A stretch of DNA of 64,000 bases from JBCBKP01 sp038521625 (GCA_038521625.1 JBCBKP010000001.1:62001-126000); one strand, 5' to 3'; counted from the stretch's first letter, positions 55,109-64,000 are shown. Numbers and translations are program-made. The notes: generated by a model not told the origin, from the sequence alone.

Positions 55109-55803
55109 GAGGTCCGGTCGGTCACCATCGGGTAGTCGCACGAGGGGCATCGACGCATCGCGATCCGGCCCGCGCGCGATCGGAGCCGATCGCTGGTCAG
55201 AAAGATCGCGATCAGCGAGAGGAGCGCGAGGCCGTACAACGCCCAGGATCCGTACCCCGCCAGCGCGGGACGCCAGCTGAACTCGGTGCGTCGGACCGTT
55301 GTCGTGCCCGGCTGGAAGCCGCGCTCGAGGCGCCACAGGTAGCTGAGGTGCCGGTAGCTGAACCAATTGATCGACGACCCGTCGCCGACTCGGTGCTCCA
55401 GGAGCGCGGCGTATAGCGCGTCGGACGCGATCGAGTGCTGCGTTCTGTTGTCGATGTCGACCGCGAGCTCGGTCCGCCAGAGCCCCGGCAGGAAGGTCTC
55501 GTCATGGCCGATGCTGACGTCGTACAGGACGTCGGCGTTCGGATCGCGAACCGGTGCGGCGGGCCAGGCACCCCGCGGCGCCACCGCGAGCGTTCCGTCC
55601 TCGCGGAGCATCAGCGATTCGGACGATGTGCCTGCGGTGCTGAGATACCTGCCCTCGCTCCGCGAAGCCCAGTCGCCCAGCGCCATCGCGAACGCGAGCG
55701 AGCCGAGCATGACGACGAGCAGGATCGCCAGGCGGATCCGGCGCCGGGGGAGAACGCGGGAGTTCGCGCGGATGAGGCGGTTGCTAGTCCTCGTCAAACC
55801 CAT
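55018..55803 (-). CDS. Zinc-ribbon membrane protein (cassette member 1)
   Basis: 261 residues from ATG 55803, inside the 3' end of the HPr gene region (overlap about 20 nt). Membrane segments at about residues 27-45 and 190-210, exported middle domain, zinc ribbon CPSCDYPMVTDRTSCPECG and the AYPIRPVASSAEP tail. First of three coupled paralogues with GTGA overlaps. No function known; the context with PTS genes may be accidental. Confidence 0.7.
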   Translation of the reverse strand: MGLTRTSNRLIRANSRVLPRRRIRLAILLVVMLGSLAFAMALGDWASRSEGRYLSTAGTSSESLMLREDGTLAVAPRGAWPAAPVRDPNADVLYDVSIGHDETFLPGLWRTELAVDIDNRTQHSIASDALYAALLEHRVGDGSSINWFSYRHLSYLWRLERGFQPGTTTVRRTEFSWRPALAGYGSWALYGLALLSLIAIFLTSDRLRSRAGRIAMRRCPSCDYPMVTDRTSCPECGEAYPIRPVASSAEPVSSNPTRTDP

Positions 55804-56059
55804 GGTTGACAAGCTCTTTGAGGGCCTTGCAGCAGGCCGCGGCGTCCTCGCCCTCGGCGATGATCTCCAGGACGGTGCCCTTGGTCGCCGCCAGCATCAT
55901 CATCGACATGATCGAGGAGGCGTCGGCTTCTTCGGCGCCCTTACGGACCGTCACCTTGCTCTGGAAGCCCTGCGCGACATCGACGAACAGCATCGCCGGG
56001 CGCGCGTGCATCCCGAGCGGGTTGCTGATCGTGACCGTGATGGCGCAGCGCTCGGGCAC
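55784..56059 (-). CDS. ptsH: HPr-family phosphocarrier protein
   Basis: 91 residues. Phosphorylatable His18 in GMHARPAML; regulatory-site region DASSIMSMMMLAA with Ser49 at the HPr Ser46 position. Ends with CCKALKELVNHGF. Together with the upstream ptsN and hpf it forms a PTS-Ntr-like set in which HPr passes phosphate to the IIA protein. No EI or sugar permease is in the window, so a regulatory role is more likely than transport. Could equally be called Npr. Confidence 0.9.
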   Translation of the reverse strand: MPERCAITVTISNPLGMHARPAMLFVDVAQGFQSKVTVRKGAEEADASSIMSMMMLAATKGTVLEIIAEGEDAAACCKALKELVNHGFDED

Positions 56060-56148
56060 GCGGGCTTTCCGTTCGGGTCTGGTCGAGGTCGATCCGAACA
56101 GCGTCGACCCGGTCTTTTTCGATGCGGCGGGGCTCGAGTGGGCCTCGC

Positions 56149-56625
56149 CTAGCCGGCGAGCTGCTGCGCGTCGGCCTCTTTGAGCAGGTCGATGACCTCC
56201 TCGGCGGTCGAGGCCTGGCGCAGGAACCTCCGGAACGTGTCCTTGCTCAGGCTCTTGAAGATCACCTCCATCGCCTGCAGGTGCTCCTCCGGCCGGTCGG
56301 CGGGGCTCAGGAGCAGGACGATCGAGTAGACCGGCTGGCGGTCGAGGGCGGCGAACTCCACCCCGTTCGAGCTCAGGCCGATCGCCGCAGAGATCCGATC
56401 GATCTCCGGGTGCTTGACGTGCGGGACGGCGACGCCGCGCCCGAAGCCGGTCGAGCCCTTCTTCTCGCGTTCGATCATGAGACCGAGCAGGTCGCCGCGC
56501 CGCTCGGCGGGGGTGGCGCCCGATTCGATGAGCCTGTCGAGCAACTCCGCGAGCGCGTCGTCGCGCTCGGTGGCCCGCAGGTCTGTCACGATCGCGCCCT
56601 CTACGGCGATCTCCGTCAGCTTCAT
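56149..56625 (-). CDS. ptsN: PTS EIIA(Ntr)-like protein
   Basis: 158 residues, PTS IIA-2 fold. Active-site His69 in GVAVPHVKHPEI; FGRG before it and IVLLLSPADRPEEHLQAM after it are typical. The lack of linked IIB/IIC domains and the position between hpf and HPr point to the regulatory PTS-Ntr branch. ATG 56625 gives the expected N-terminus (MKLTEIAVEGAIV). Confidence 0.9.
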   Translation of the reverse strand: MKLTEIAVEGAIVTDLRATERDDALAELLDRLIESGATPAERRGDLLGLMIEREKKGSTGFGRGVAVPHVKHPEIDRISAAIGLSSNGVEFAALDRQPVYSIVLLLSPADRPEEHLQAMEVIFKSLSKDTFRRFLRQASTAEEVIDLLKEADAQQLAG

Positions 56626-56651
56626 ATCGGCCTCCGAGCGTCGGGCGCGCC

Positions 56652-56951
56652 TCAGCGTCGCTCGAGCTTGAGCTTCTCCTTGAAGTCCGTGAGCTGGCGG
56701 GTGGCCTTGTGGGTCGCGTCGTCGATCGCCTTGATCAGCGTCTCGCCGCGCCCGTGGGCCACGAAGTCGTCGTGCGTCTCGACATCGACGATGCACTCGG
56801 CGTGGAACTCGTGGTCGTTCGCACGGCTCAGCGTGTAGGTGATCTGCTGCGTCCGGTCGAAGTACTTCGTCAGCTTCGTGCCGGTCTCCTCGCAGCGGGC
56901 CTTGGCCTCATCACGCACGTCCAGATCCCGCCCGACCACATCGATCCGCAT
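56652..56951 (-). CDS. hpf: Ribosome hibernation-promoting factor (short form)
   Basis: 99 residues, S30AE/YfiA family; binds the small subunit and stabilises inactive 100S ribosomes. Visible: MRIDVVGRDLDVRDEAK, KLTKYFDRTQQITYTLSR, EFHAECIVDVETHDDFVA, and ATHKATRQLTDFKEKLK at the end. No C-terminal dimerisation domain, so it is the short form. ATG 56951 has GGGAGGG 7 nt upstream. It leads the hpf-ptsN-ptsH operon; no rpoN is seen upstream. Confidence 0.92.
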   Translation of the reverse strand: MRIDVVGRDLDVRDEAKARCEETGTKLTKYFDRTQQITYTLSRANDHEFHAECIVDVETHDDFVAHGRGETLIKAIDDATHKATRQLTDFKEKLKLERR

Positions 56952-57016
56952 CCGATTTCCCTCCCGCGAGTCCGTCATGGGCCAACAACCCCCGACCACA
57001 CCACAGTCTAACAGAC

Positions 57017-57979
57017 TTAGGACGCCTCGCGATCCGAAAGCCCCGTCTTGGTGGGTGTGCGGGCCGATTCGTGCGCCGACTCGGCGTCGGCCACGAGCGA
57101 GCCCTCGCGGTCCGCCTTCACCGCCGGCTTTGGCAGGCTCGGGGCGTCGCTGTTCTCCTCGGTCGATTCGGGCGTCAGGACGCCGGCGGTGATCACGAAC
57201 CGCAGCGCCTGCTCGACGGTCATGTCGAGCTTCTTGACCTCGTCGCGCCGGGCGTTGATCACGAAGCCGGTCATCGGCGTCGGCGAGGTCGGGACGAAGA
57301 TCGAGACCATCTCGCCGCCGCCGGCCTCCCGCACCGCCTTGAAGCTGTTGCCGGTGACCAGGCCGACAGTCCAGACGCCCTCGCGGGGGTACTGGACGAG
57401 GACGACCTCGCTGAACGCCTTCATCGGGCTGTCGCCGAAGATCAGATCGACGACCTGTTTGACGTGCGGGTAGACCTGCTTGAACCCGGGGATCCGGGCG
57501 ATGAGCTTCTCGAGCCGGGTGTAGAGCTGCCTGCCGAGATAGTTGCTCAGCAGCAGGCCCGCGAGGTAGATCAGGACGATCGCGACCACGAGGCCGGTGG
57601 CGCCGAGGTACCAGTGCTTCTCCCACTCGCCCCGGAACTGATCGGCGCGGATGTCGTCGCGTGTTCTGGAGCGGAGCGAGGCGAGTTCTGCCTCGGTCTC
57701 GACCTCGCGGAGGACGCCCTCCTCCTGCTCCCGCGCGATGCGCCGGTCGATCTGCTCGTCGGTGACCTGGAACCACGTCGGCAGGTCGGTCTCTTCGACG
57801 AGCACCGGCGTGCCCCAGAGCACGGCGGCGCGGATGCCGGTGTTGATCGGCTGCGCGACGTTGTTGTAGAGGAAGACCGAGACCTGGAAGAGCAGCCACA
57901 GGGTCACGATCGAGGGCAGCAGGATCGCCAGCCCTCGCCCGAAGAACCGCTTGAAATCACCGCTGAACGACGAACTCAT
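57017..57979 (-). CDS. DUF502 family membrane protein
   Basis: 320 residues. Two membrane helices (about 15-40 and 127-150), then the DUF502 core: IARIPGFKQVYPHVKQVVD, AFSEVVLVQYPREGVWTVG, VSIFVPTSPTPMTGFVI and LDMTVEQALRFVITAG. A charged exported insert lies between the helices. Disordered acidic C-terminus. Function unknown in bacteria; a plant relative (LCV) is membrane-associated. ATG 57979. Confidence 0.9.
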   Translation of the reverse strand: MSSSFSGDFKRFFGRGLAILLPSIVTLWLLFQVSVFLYNNVAQPINTGIRAAVLWGTPVLVEETDLPTWFQVTDEQIDRRIAREQEEGVLREVETEAELASLRSRTRDDIRADQFRGEWEKHWYLGATGLVVAIVLIYLAGLLLSNYLGRQLYTRLEKLIARIPGFKQVYPHVKQVVDLIFGDSPMKAFSEVVLVQYPREGVWTVGLVTGNSFKAVREAGGGEMVSIFVPTSPTPMTGFVINARRDEVKKLDMTVEQALRFVITAGVLTPESTEENSDAPSLPKPAVKADREGSLVADAESAHESARTPTKTGLSDREAS

Positions 57980-58099
57980 GCCGAGGCCGATGCCCTTCTC
58001 GATCGCCCGATGGGCCGGATAGTCCTACCCGGCGGGCCGCCGACAAGTTCATTCGTGCGCCGCAGCCCACGCTTCCATCGGCCGCCGCGTGTCCGCCAA

Positions 58100-58173
<74 letters not shown>

Positions 58174-58287
58174 CGGATGTCTCCGGCCCCGGGCGTCGCC
58201 CGGGCCGGCCCCAACGGTAGCCGCCCACGGACTCCGCTTCCAACACGCGGACGGCCGGCTGCCGTGGCCGGACAGTCGCGACCCGCT

Positions 58288-59628
58288 TCAGTCGTGGGCG
58301 GTCTCGCGAAGCAGCCTGCCGGGCAGGAAGAGCCCGAGCGCCGAGGCGGCGGAGAGCACGACCGCCGCGATCAGGAAGGCGTGCTCGAGGTTGGCGTCGT
58401 TATCGGCGTGGATCGCCTCGGCGACCAGCGCGCCCACGATCGCGAACATCCAGGCGCCGCCGAGCATCATGCCGCTGGCCAGCCCGGTCCGGTGGGGCAG
58501 GAGCCGCTGCGCGATCGAGAGGCTGACCGGGATCAGCGCGCCGAAGCCGATGCCGCCGAGAACGGCGATGGTGAACGCGGCGGGCAGCGTCGCCCAAGCC
58601 GCGGAGGATTCGAGACGGTCGGCGTAGGGGAAGCTCGCGACGACGAGCGTGCCGACCATCGGGATCACAATGAACGACAGCTTCTCGAGCCGGCGCCCGA
58701 GGCCGCTGACGAGCAAGGCGCCCAGGCCGATGCCGCCGATCCCCATGCCGAGCTGCATCGCGGCCTGCAGCGGCCCGCTGGTCGCCGAGGCCTTGAGCCC
58801 GAGCTGCTCGTCGAGCGTGGTCACGCCGGCGCGGGCGGCGGTCAACCGCTCGGACCACTCAATAAAGAGGTAGATCAGGGCGTTGTTGACGGCGAACCGG
58901 ATGACGTTGGCGAAGTAGAGCAGCCAGACCGCGCCCCAGCGTCGCCTCTTCTCGGTCGCCGAGAGCGCGTGGTGGTCGTCGTGCGCGGTCGCGTGGCGGT
59001 GCGGGGTGTTGTGGATCGCGCGCCCGAGCACCATCGCCGTGAGCAGGCCGAGGGGCAGCAGGCCGATCAGCGCGTGGAGGCCGAAGGTGATCTGCGCAGC
59101 CTCGTCGCCGCCCGAAAGGGCGCCGGCGCCGCGGACGAACTGGGGCGTCAGCGCGTTGCCGACCATCCCGCCGAGCATGCCGGACATGAAGAACACGTTG
59201 AGCATGACCGAGCGCCGGCGCTTGCCGGCGAGCGTGCCGACGGTCGCCGCGGCGGGAGGGTGGAACGCCCCGACGCCCATCGAGCCGAGCAGGAAGAGCG
59301 TGAGCAAGACCGGGAAGTTGGGGGCGAAGCCGACGAGCGCGACGCAGACCGTCGCGACGACGACGCCCGCGGTGCCGAGCCAGCGGCTGTCGTGCCGGTC
59401 GGAAAGCCAGGCGACGACCGGCTGGACCGACCCGGAGGCGACGATGCCGAGGCCGATCAGCAGGGACTTCTCCTGGGTTGTGATGCCGAGGCGGACAGAG
59501 AGCAGCGGGAGCAGCGAGATCGTGATGAACTGGAGGAAGTCGACGCCGGTGTGGGCCCCGATCGGGATCCAGAGGCGTGGCGTTCGGGCCTCGATCGGGT
59601 GGTCCTTGGTCGCGGGGATCGTCGTCAA
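58288..59628 (-). CDS. MFS transporter, fosmidomycin-resistance (Fsr) type
   Basis: 446 residues, 12 membrane helices. GVDFLQFITISLLPLLSVR in the first helix and MGVGAFHPPAAATVGTL (the AFHP motif of Fsr-like carriers) support the assignment; SDRHDSRWLG is the MFS loop 2-3 motif. A His-rich central loop (HNTPHRHATAHDDHH) may bind metal. Only a TTG start (59628) is in the right place, without a clear ribosome site. Exports drug-like or phosphonate substrates; exact one unknown. Confidence 0.85.
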   Translation of the reverse strand: MTTIPATKDHPIEARTPRLWIPIGAHTGVDFLQFITISLLPLLSVRLGITTQEKSLLIGLGIVASGSVQPVVAWLSDRHDSRWLGTAGVVVATVCVALVGFAPNFPVLLTLFLLGSMGVGAFHPPAAATVGTLAGKRRRSVMLNVFFMSGMLGGMVGNALTPQFVRGAGALSGGDEAAQITFGLHALIGLLPLGLLTAMVLGRAIHNTPHRHATAHDDHHALSATEKRRRWGAVWLLYFANVIRFAVNNALIYLFIEWSERLTAARAGVTTLDEQLGLKASATSGPLQAAMQLGMGIGGIGLGALLVSGLGRRLEKLSFIVIPMVGTLVVASFPYADRLESSAAWATLPAAFTIAVLGGIGFGALIPVSLSIAQRLLPHRTGLASGMMLGGAWMFAIVGALVAEAIHADNDANLEHAFLIAAVVLSAASALGLFLPGRLLRETAHD

Positions 59629-59727
59629 GCCGAGTTGTAGCAGGGAGTCCCCCGCGGGTCGCAGGGCGGATCGGTCCTTCGCGGAATTCGATTGCGGGCG
59701 GCCCGACCGCGGGGCATGATCTGGGTC

Positions 59728-61956
59728 ATGCCCGAGAAATCCCGAGCCGCATCCGTTCTCTCGCGACTCGCCGCGGGCGCTGGCTTCTTGATCGCGACCG
59801 GCCCGCTGCTGGCCCAGGCCCCGGCCCTGGAGCGTCGCTACGACGGCTCAAAGCTGGTCGAGGTGGTGCCGGATGGGGCCAGCCAGGTCCGCTGGCTGTC
59901 GACGCTCGAGGCCGCCGAGCCCGGGCTGCTGTTCGCCGGGGAGCGGATCGGGCCGGGCGAGCCGGCGTGGTTCGTCGCGTCGCCGGCGGCGCTCGTGATG
60001 CTGGCCGAGCTCGGGCTCGAGGCGGACGTGCTCGCCGAGGACGTGCAGGAGCTGATCGACCAAGAGCGGGCGCCGCGTCCCGGCGCGCTGCTCCGGGCCT
60101 CGACCGACCCGTACTTCGACGACTACCGCAGGCCGGCGGAGATCGACGCGTTCCTCGATCAGATCGCCGGCGCGCCGATCGCCGTGCGTTCGGTCATCGG
60201 GGCGACGCACGAGAGCCGCGAGATCGATCTGATCACGCTGACCGGCGCGGGGGATCCGGCCTCGAAGCCGAGCCTTCTGCTGACGTTCGGCTGCCACGCG
60301 CGCGAGTGGATCAGCGTCGCGTCCGGCAACTTCCTGCTCGACCGGCTGGTCACGGCCTACGGCAGCGACCCGCGGGTCACCGCGGCGCTCGACCGCGTGA
60401 ACATCCTGCTCGTGCCGGTGGCGAACCCCGACGGGTACTCGTACACGCACACGAACGATCGGCTGTGGCGCAAGAACCGGCGTCCGGTCATGAACGAGAA
60501 CGGCGCCGATATCGGCGTCGATTGGAACCGAAACTTCGACGCCGGCTGGGGCGAGGGGATCGAGTCGGGGCTGGTCTTCCCCCAGAGCACGGCCTATGCC
60601 GGGCCGTCGGCGTTCAGCGAGCTGGAGACGCAGGCGATCCGGGACCTGGTGTTGGCGACGCCAGACCTGATCGGGCACATCGACGTCCACAGCTTCAAGC
60701 AGGTGATCTTCACGCCGACCGCGGGCCTGCCGGGCGGGATCGATCCGCTGGAGAACGCGCTGCACCGCGACATCGCGACCGACGCGATCGAGGGGATCAA
60801 GGCGGTCTCGGACACGATCCCGCAGTTCGAGAACTACACGGTGGACGACTCGTATCTCTCCGGTGGGATGGGCTACGACTGGACGTACGCCGTCACGCAG
60901 GGCGGCTCGGATGCGCGCACGTACCTGCTCGAGCTGCCGCCGACCTCGAGCAACCCGGGGTTCCTGCTGCCGCCGGAATTCATCCGCCCGGTGGGCGAGC
61001 AGATGGTCGAGTCGGTGCTGCGGACGATCGAGACGATCGTCGACGGCGCCGGTGCTCGCGGCACATTGCCCGACGCGTCGGGTCAGATGTTCAAGGCCAG
61101 CGTGACGGCGGCCGCCGGCCCGGTCTCCGGCGTCCGCCTGGTGACCGACGTCGGCGGGGTGCGCAGCTCGAGCGCGATGGACGGCGTCGACGTGATGGCG
61201 GACACCGCAAGCGGCGGCTACGACGCGCCGCTCCCCAGCGCCGCGTGCGGCGTGCCAGTCGGTGTCTCGGTCGAGGCGACGGTGAACGGCGGCACGGTGG
61301 AGTTGCCGCAGGGCGTCGTCGAGGGGCGAGGGCGGGCGCGATGGTTCCGCGACGAGATCGAGAGCGACCAGGGATGGTCGTTCGGGCTGCCCGGCGAGGT
61401 CGTCGAGGCCTGGGGCCTCGGCCAGAGCTGGATCGCGACCTTCAACGAGACCGGCGTCAGCTCGCTGAAGACCTACCCGATCTCGTTCGATGTCGGCGAG
61501 TTCGCGGGCGGCTCGGCCGAGCTGCGCTACACGATCCGATTCCTCGAGGGCACCGACGCGGACAAGCTCGAGGTGGGCTACCTGGATATCGACCGCGGCG
61601 ACTTCTTCCCGACGACCATCGATCGCGTGCGCCCCTCGGCGACGACGCTGACACGGACGATCCCGCTGCCGACGGACCTGCGCCGCGCGCAGATCGTCTT
61701 CCGGGCCCGGAACGTGGGCGGCGGCTTCCGCGTGGCGCTCGATTCGTTCGAGGTCGCGCTGCGGACGTGCCCGCCGGCGGCGGGCGCGGCGGACCGGGCG
61801 GTGCCGCTGGGCGTGATCTCGCAGCTGGACGTCGCGCTGTTCCTCGAGCGTTTCTTCGCGGACGACCCCGGGGCCGACCTCGCGGCGCCGTTCGGCGTGA
61901 TCAGCCAGACCGACGTGGAGGCATTCGTGGACGCGTTCTTCGGTGCGGGCCAGTGA
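59728..61956 (+). CDS. Secreted M14 zinc carboxypeptidase with dockerin-like tail
   Basis: 742 residues. Signal peptide up to GPLLAQ, propeptide-like region, then the M14 domain: zinc ligands H190/E193 in GCHAREWIS, VANPDGYSYT, DWNRNFD (Asn/Arg substrate site), HIDVHSF (third zinc His) and catalytic Glu in LLELPPTSS. A beta-sandwich part follows, and the tail PLGVISQLDVALFLERFFADD / PFGVISQTDVEAFVDAFF matches the tails at 13-19 kb, but without the final Cys. Trypsin/carboxypeptidase B-type extracellular digestion is likely. ATG 59728 preferred over 59716. Confidence 0.9.
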   Translation: MPEKSRAASVLSRLAAGAGFLIATGPLLAQAPALERRYDGSKLVEVVPDGASQVRWLSTLEAAEPGLLFAGERIGPGEPAWFVASPAALVMLAELGLEADVLAEDVQELIDQERAPRPGALLRASTDPYFDDYRRPAEIDAFLDQIAGAPIAVRSVIGATHESREIDLITLTGAGDPASKPSLLLTFGCHAREWISVASGNFLLDRLVTAYGSDPRVTAALDRVNILLVPVANPDGYSYTHTNDRLWRKNRRPVMNENGADIGVDWNRNFDAGWGEGIESGLVFPQSTAYAGPSAFSELETQAIRDLVLATPDLIGHIDVHSFKQVIFTPTAGLPGGIDPLENALHRDIATDAIEGIKAVSDTIPQFENYTVDDSYLSGGMGYDWTYAVTQGGSDARTYLLELPPTSSNPGFLLPPEFIRPVGEQMVESVLRTIETIVDGAGARGTLPDASGQMFKASVTAAAGPVSGVRLVTDVGGVRSSSAMDGVDVMADTASGGYDAPLPSAACGVPVGVSVEATVNGGTVELPQGVVEGRGRARWFRDEIESDQGWSFGLPGEVVEAWGLGQSWIATFNETGVSSLKTYPISFDVGEFAGGSAELRYTIRFLEGTDADKLEVGYLDIDRGDFFPTTIDRVRPSATTLTRTIPLPTDLRRAQIVFRARNVGGGFRVALDSFEVALRTCPPAAGAADRAVPLGVISQLDVALFLERFFADDPGADLAAPFGVISQTDVEAFVDAFFGAGQ

Positions 61957-62039
61957 GCGGAGTGTGAAGACGGCCGATTCTCGGCGATTCGGCGTTCGAA
62001 TCTCTTGGCGCGCGCGATCCTCGTTGCTTTACTCCGTCC

Positions 62040-64000
62040 ATGCCGAGAGCGCTTCTTTCCATACTTGCGGGTCTGTTTGTCGCCTCGTCGGCCGCCGCGC
62101 AGGTCGCGGGCCCTTCGCCGGCGGCGCAGCGTTACGACGGCTACCGGCTCGTCGAGGTCACCGCGGAGGATGCGCGCCAGGTGCTCGCGCTGGCGAGCTT
62201 CGACGCGACGGGCGGCCCGCTCGTGTTCGCTGGCGAGCAGGTCGCCGCGGGCATCCCCCTGCAGTTCGCGGCCGACGCGGCGGGCCTGGAGATCCTCGCG
62301 TCACTGGGGCTGGAGCCCGAGGTGGTGTTCGAGGATCTCGGCGCGGCGATCCAGCTCGAGCGCGACCGTTCGGTGGACGCGCTGCGTGCGAGCTCGGACA
62401 CGTTCTTCGACGCGTACCGGACGTTCGACGAGATCCGCGCGCGGCTGGCTGAGATCGACGCGTCGTCGGGGCTGGTCTCGATCGAGCAGATCGGAGAGAG
62501 CTTCGAGGGGCGGCCGATCGAGCTCGTGCGGGTGTCGGGCGCGGGGGACGCGCTGACGAAGCCGACGATCTTCATGACGTTCGGGTGCCACGCGCGGGAG
62601 TGGATCAGCGCGTCTTCGGCGCCGTTCCTGGTCGACGCGTTGGCGTCGCGGTACGGGCAGGACGCTCGTGTGACGCGGCTGCTGGACCTGGCGACGGTGG
62701 CGATCGTGCCGCAGGCGAACCCGGACGGCTACGAGTTCACCTGGACAGACGATCGATTCTGGCGGAAGACGCGTCGCCCGCTGGAGGACGGCGTGAACGT
62801 CGGCGTCGACTGGAACCGGAACTTCAGTGAGCGTTGGCTCACCGGGCTCATCAGCGGGCCGAGCGAGGGGTTGTACGCGGGGCCGGAGCCATTCAGCGAG
62901 CCGGAGACCAGAGCGGTGCGCGACGCGGGCCTCGCGATCGCCAACCCGCTCGCGTTCATCGACTGGCACAGCTTCACGCAGCAGATCATCCCGCCGAGGT
63001 ATGGCGCGGGCTCGACGTTGGCCGACGACTCGGAGCCGCTCACGCCTATCGAGGCCGCGGTGCATCGAAGCGTCTCGAACTATCTGATCCAGGGGGCGAG
63101 AACTCTGCCGGACGGCGCCGCGGCCGAGTACGCGCATTGGGACCTGTACAGCTTCGGCGGCGGTGCGCTAGATTGGGCCCACGCCGAGCTCGGGGTTATC
63201 TCTCTGCTCGTCGAGCTCCCACCCACGGGGAGCCCGGGATTCCTGATCGGGCCGGAGTCGATCCGCCCGGTCGGGGAGCAGGTCCTCGAGATGACGCTCT
63301 CGAAGCTGGAGATCCTGCTCGGCGATGGGATCGAGGCGGTGCTGAGCCCGAGATCGTTCGCCGGCGAGACGGTCGAGGTGACGGTGCACTCCACCGGGCC
63401 CGAGGTCGCTGGAGTCTCGCTCATCAGCGGCTCCGGCGTCGATGCGCGTACGACGCCGATGGGATCGTTTCCCGATGCACTCCCGTTCGAGTCCTTCATC
63501 GAGAATCCGCTGGGAACGGGGCCGTTCCTGGCGGAAACCGAGTTTGTGCCGTGCGGCGAGGCTCTGGCTCTTGCGGTCGACATCGAGTTGGACGACGGTT
63601 CGGTCGTGCGGCGGCCGCTCGATCCGATCAGCGGCGTGGAGTTCGGAACACTCCAGAACGGGGGCCAGGACTCGCGGGATGGGATCGAAGCCTCGCCGCC
63701 CTGGCGCTTCGGGGTGGCGCCGATCAGCGGCGAGGTCGGGTGGAGCGCCAACGGAGTTCGATCCGCGGTGTTCCGTTCGCGTGTATTCGACGTGGACGCC
63801 TGGGATCCTCTGATTCAGCAGGAGATCTGGCTGGCGATCGACTCCTTCGTGCTATGGATTCAGGAGTTCTCGGGTGTTCGGGTCTGGCTTGAGTCTCCCG
63901 ACCGTGGCCGGTCGGTCGAGGTGCCGATCTCACGCCTGGTCTCCGAGACTGAGTTGAACCAGATCGTCGGCGAGCGACACAGCATTCGCGTGCCGCTCGA
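62040..64000 (+). CDS. Second M14 zinc carboxypeptidase, 3' end cut by window
   Basis: At least 653 residues, open to the window end. Signal peptide MPRALLSILAGLFVASSAAAQ. M14 motifs parallel the upstream gene: GCHAREWIS (H184, E187), QANPDGYEFT, DWNRNFS, FIDWHSF and LLVELPPTGS. A beta-rich region follows; any dockerin-like tail would lie beyond the window. Tandem duplicate of the 59.7-kb gene. Codon use drifts to less GC-rich third positions after about 63400, which may mark an inserted or faster-evolving domain. Confidence 0.88.
   Translation, partial: MPRALLSILAGLFVASSAAAQVAGPSPAAQRYDGYRLVEVTAEDARQVLALASFDATGGPLVFAGEQVAAGIPLQFAADAAGLEILASLGLEPEVVFEDLGAAIQLERDRSVDALRASSDTFFDAYRTFDEIRARLAEIDASSGLVSIEQIGESFEGRPIELVRVSGAGDALTKPTIFMTFGCHAREWISASSAPFLVDALASRYGQDARVTRLLDLATVAIVPQANPDGYEFTWTDDRFWRKTRRPLEDGVNVGVDWNRNFSERWLTGLISGPSEGLYAGPEPFSEPETRAVRDAGLAIANPLAFIDWHSFTQQIIPPRYGAGSTLADDSEPLTPIEAAVHRSVSNYLIQGARTLPDGAAAEYAHWDLYSFGGGALDWAHAELGVISLLVELPPTGSPGFLIGPESIRPVGEQVLEMTLSKLEILLGDGIEAVLSPRSFAGETVEVTVHSTGPEVAGVSLISGSGVDARTTPMGSFPDALPFESFIENPLGTGPFLAETEFVPCGEALALAVDIELDDGSVVRRPLDPISGVEFGTLQNGGQDSRDGIEASPPWRFGVAPISGEVGWSANGVRSAVFRSRVFDVDAWDPLIQQEIWLAIDSFVLWIQEFSGVRVWLESPDRGRSVEVPISRLVSETELNQIVGERHSIRVPL

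Overview
The window is about 64 kb of GC-rich bacterial chromosome. It most likely comes from a planctomycete of the Phycisphaerae. Four things point there. EF-Tu has a switch I segment ([19 protein letters not shown]) that I recognise from planctomycetes. Four secreted proteins end in the Cys-bracketed, two-repeat dockerin-like tail that I know from Phycisphaerales. A PEP-CTERM-like protein and short palindromic intergenic repeats fit the same group. Genus and species cannot be told from this sequence. Most long open frames opposite the genes are mirror frames of high-GC coding DNA and are left out.

Layout. 1-7.7 kb: translation and secretion cluster tuf (5' cut) - rpmG - tRNA-Trp - secE - nusG, then a 1,425-aa AsmA-like envelope protein. 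7.65-12.4 kb: a compact phage-like module with a LexA/CI-type repressor, an HTH protein, an ABC-ATPase/GNAT fusion, a 60-aa protein and a terminase large subunit, but no portal, capsid or tail genes. 12.4-19 kb: a palindromic repeat array, a GNAT gene and three consecutive NxxGxxAF-type secreted proteins with dockerin-like tails. 19-29.9 kb: glmS, a secreted Gln/Arg-rich protein, tRNA-Gln, a small membrane protein joined to a decapitated barstar-like gene, an MsbA-type ABC exporter whose start lies in a heptanucleotide repeat, a DUF4114-like PEP-CTERM protein, a dicarboxylate/Na+ symporter and a solitary atpG. 29.9-31.8 kb: a short accessory patch with two frame-disrupted genes, one at a G8 tract, and a second copy of the palindromic array. 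31.8-40.7 kb: an M16-like protein without its zinc motif, a UvrD-type helicase-nuclease, repeats, an alpha/alpha-toroid secreted protein and rsmE. 40.8-50.2 kb: an acidic membrane protein, asnS, an SPFH protein in an operon with a membrane protein and rlmN, a stand-alone deaminase-fold protein, an SRPBCC protein and a double-DM13 protein. 50.2-58.2 kb: a conserved unknown, murA, three overlapping zinc-ribbon membrane genes, the PTS-Ntr-like trio hpf - ptsN - HPr, a DUF502 protein and tRNA-Ile. 58.2-64 kb: a fosmidomycin-resistance-like MFS carrier and two M14 carboxypeptidases, the second cut by the window end.

Most genes are chromosomal housekeeping or secretome genes. Accessory character is concentrated at 7.65-12.5 kb, 23.8-24.3 kb, 29.9-31.8 kb and 47.7-48.3 kb. 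The points most worth following up are the structural-gene-free terminase module with a probable SOS-cleavable repressor, the deaminase-fold protein, the barstar-like fragment, the paired palindromic arrays between convergent genes, and the dockerin-tailed secretome with no visible partner.
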